From: a virus
DNA: 32,338 bases
Virus record (IMG/VR): IMGVR_UViG_3300009593_000069
Coordinates: 1 to 32,338 of that record
Reading direction: 5' to 3' (one strand)
Numbering within the stretch: the first letter of the stretch is position 1; each line of letters starts with the position of its first letter. A program made the position numbers and the translations under genes. The notes under the pieces were generated by a model. It searched no databases and was not told the origin of the DNA. It saw only the letters and a list, made by a program, of their open reading frames with translations. Shown in pieces: positions 31,627 through 32,338 of this stretch.

Positions 31627-32306
31627 ATTGGGTTACAGATAAGGGTATAAAATTAAGTGCTGTACCTAACGGTACAGGATTCAAAGAAATGAATTATTTT
31701 ACTTTAGAGGATCACGGTTGGTACTTTCAACCAGTACAACCTAAAGTATTAAAACCAGTTGCAGATTATTTAGATACTTTAGAGTTTAAGAAAGTTAAAA
31801 CAAAATACACAAAGGGAGATACTTGGACTGCTATTGCATTAAAAGGATATAGTAATGATCCTTTAGATGTAACCAAACCTGGGGTGTTAAAGACCAAACA
31901 GAAAACGGATGCGAAACTACAATGGACTGAACTATATCAAGCACCAGAAATGCAACCTATATTAAACATATTAAAAACCATACCTTGTAGAATGGAACGA
32001 GTTAGGTTTATGAAATTAACAGCAGGCAAAGTTATTAATAAACATACAGACAAAATAGATAAAGATATTGGTATTGAAGATGGTCAGATAACTAGAATAC
32101 ATATGCCAGTTAGAACGAATAATTTGGTGACATTTTCTATATGGGATGATAATAAGTTTAAACAAGATTATAAGCTAAAGACTGGACAATTCTACTATAC
32201 AGATGTTAGAAAAGCACACGCTGTTGAAAACTTATCAGATACCGATAGAATACATTTGGTTATGGATTGTTATGTAAATGATGAATTACGAATGATGATA
32301 TGTTAA
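31623..32306 (+). CDS. Aspartyl/asparaginyl beta-hydroxylase-like 2OG oxygenase, paralogue 2
   Basis: A 227-residue tandem paralogue of the gene before it. Matching parts are KVKTKYTKGDTWTAIALKGYSNDP, broken here as TKGDTWTAIALKGYSNDP, the iron ligands H141-T-D143 and H199, and R158 and R209 (DTDRIHLVMDCYVND). Both copies retain the full active-site set, so neither is a decayed duplicate. The insert around AEECAPRVAVDGD in copy 1 is replaced by VTKPGVLKTKQ here. It is the last gene of the gp55 operon, followed directly by a new promoter. Confidence 0.8.
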   Translation: MNWVTDKGIKLSAVPNGTGFKEMNYFTLEDHGWYFQPVQPKVLKPVADYLDTLEFKKVKTKYTKGDTWTAIALKGYSNDPLDVTKPGVLKTKQKTDAKLQWTELYQAPEMQPILNILKTIPCRMERVRFMKLTAGKVINKHTDKIDKDIGIEDGQITRIHMPVRTNNLVTFSIWDDNKFKQDYKLKTGQFYYTDVRKAHAVENLSDTDRIHLVMDCYVNDELRMMIC

Positions 32307-32309
32307 AGC

Positions 32310-32338
32310 TTGACAAATTAAAAAAATAATGTTATGCT
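32310..32338 (+). promoter_or_regulatory. Sigma70 promoter at the right edge
   Basis: TTGACA at 32310-32315, exactly 17 nt, then TATGCT at 32333-32338, the last bases of the window. The expected start is 7 nt past the edge. It opens a third unit of the same promoter class as those at 19337 and 25600. Confidence 0.8.

Noticed and set aside
1-32338. tRNA genes, CRISPR arrays, insertion sequences, integrase or att sites
   Set aside because: None seen by eye. Gene spacing leaves no gap over 100 nt, so there is little room for RNA genes; a covariance search would be needed to be certain.

Overview
The window is a gene-dense, AT-rich, one-strand stretch of a T4-like marine myovirus genome. Every gene is on the + strand, most neighbours overlap by 1-30 nt (ATGA or TAATG junctions), and core T4 genes occur in the order 13-14-15-16-17-18-19-20-(67/68-like)-21-22-23-(gp3-like)-uvsY-uvsW-55-47-46. 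That order, the low GC, and the 2-oxoglutarate oxygenases, SpeD, GMP reductase and peptide deformylase match marine T4-like phages of cyanobacteria and SAR11. I favour a pelagiphage (HTVC008M-like) from the base composition, but the sequence does not prove the host.

Layout. 1-3115: fibre genes (a partial repeat-rich fibre, a small coiled-coil protein overlapping the next gene, a short fibre-like protein, and a collagen-like fibre with an S74 chaperone tail). 3119-8681: neck proteins gp13/gp14, tail terminator gp15, a radical-SAM enzyme split over two overlapping frames (5520-6633), and terminase gp16/gp17. 8766-17480: tail sheath, tube, portal, prohead core proteins, two paralogous small surface-type proteins, protease gp21, scaffold gp22 and major capsid gp23, closed by a strong terminator. 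17559-19333: a ferritin-like diiron protein and a second tail-tube-fold protein. 19372-25610: guaC, uvsY, speD-like, two 2OG oxygenases, uvsW, a third 2OG oxygenase, a possible Sm-like protein and a fourth 2OG oxygenase. 25635-32306: a small membrane protein, late sigma factor gp55, gp47, an MT-A70 adenine methylase, gp46, an SDR enzyme, peptide deformylase and two tandem Asp/Asn-hydroxylase-like 2OG enzymes.

Regulation is readable. The structural half carries T4-type late promoters (TATAAATA or CATAAATA) before gp18, gp20, the small surface-protein pair, gp22, the diiron gene and the gp3-like gene. The DNA-metabolism half starts at 19337 with consensus sigma70 promoters (TTGACN-N17-TATAAT) before guaC, before the gp55 operon and at the right edge. 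In both complete sigma70 cases the predicted start site is the A of the ATG, so the first genes appear leaderless; three late-type elements sit at nearly the same distance from an ATG.

How the genes fit together: gp13-gp23 build, package and join head and tail; gp21 probably trims gp22, gp23 and itself at (I/L)-X-E sites visible in the sequences; UvsY, UvsW, gp46 and gp47 run recombination-dependent replication; gp55 turns on the late promoters seen upstream; GuaC, the SpeD-like protein, the SDR and deformylase are metabolic or host-takeover cargo. The least explained content is the set of iron-dependent enzymes (radical SAM, diiron, six 2OG oxygenases, probably deformylase) and the methylase placed between the two nuclease subunit genes.
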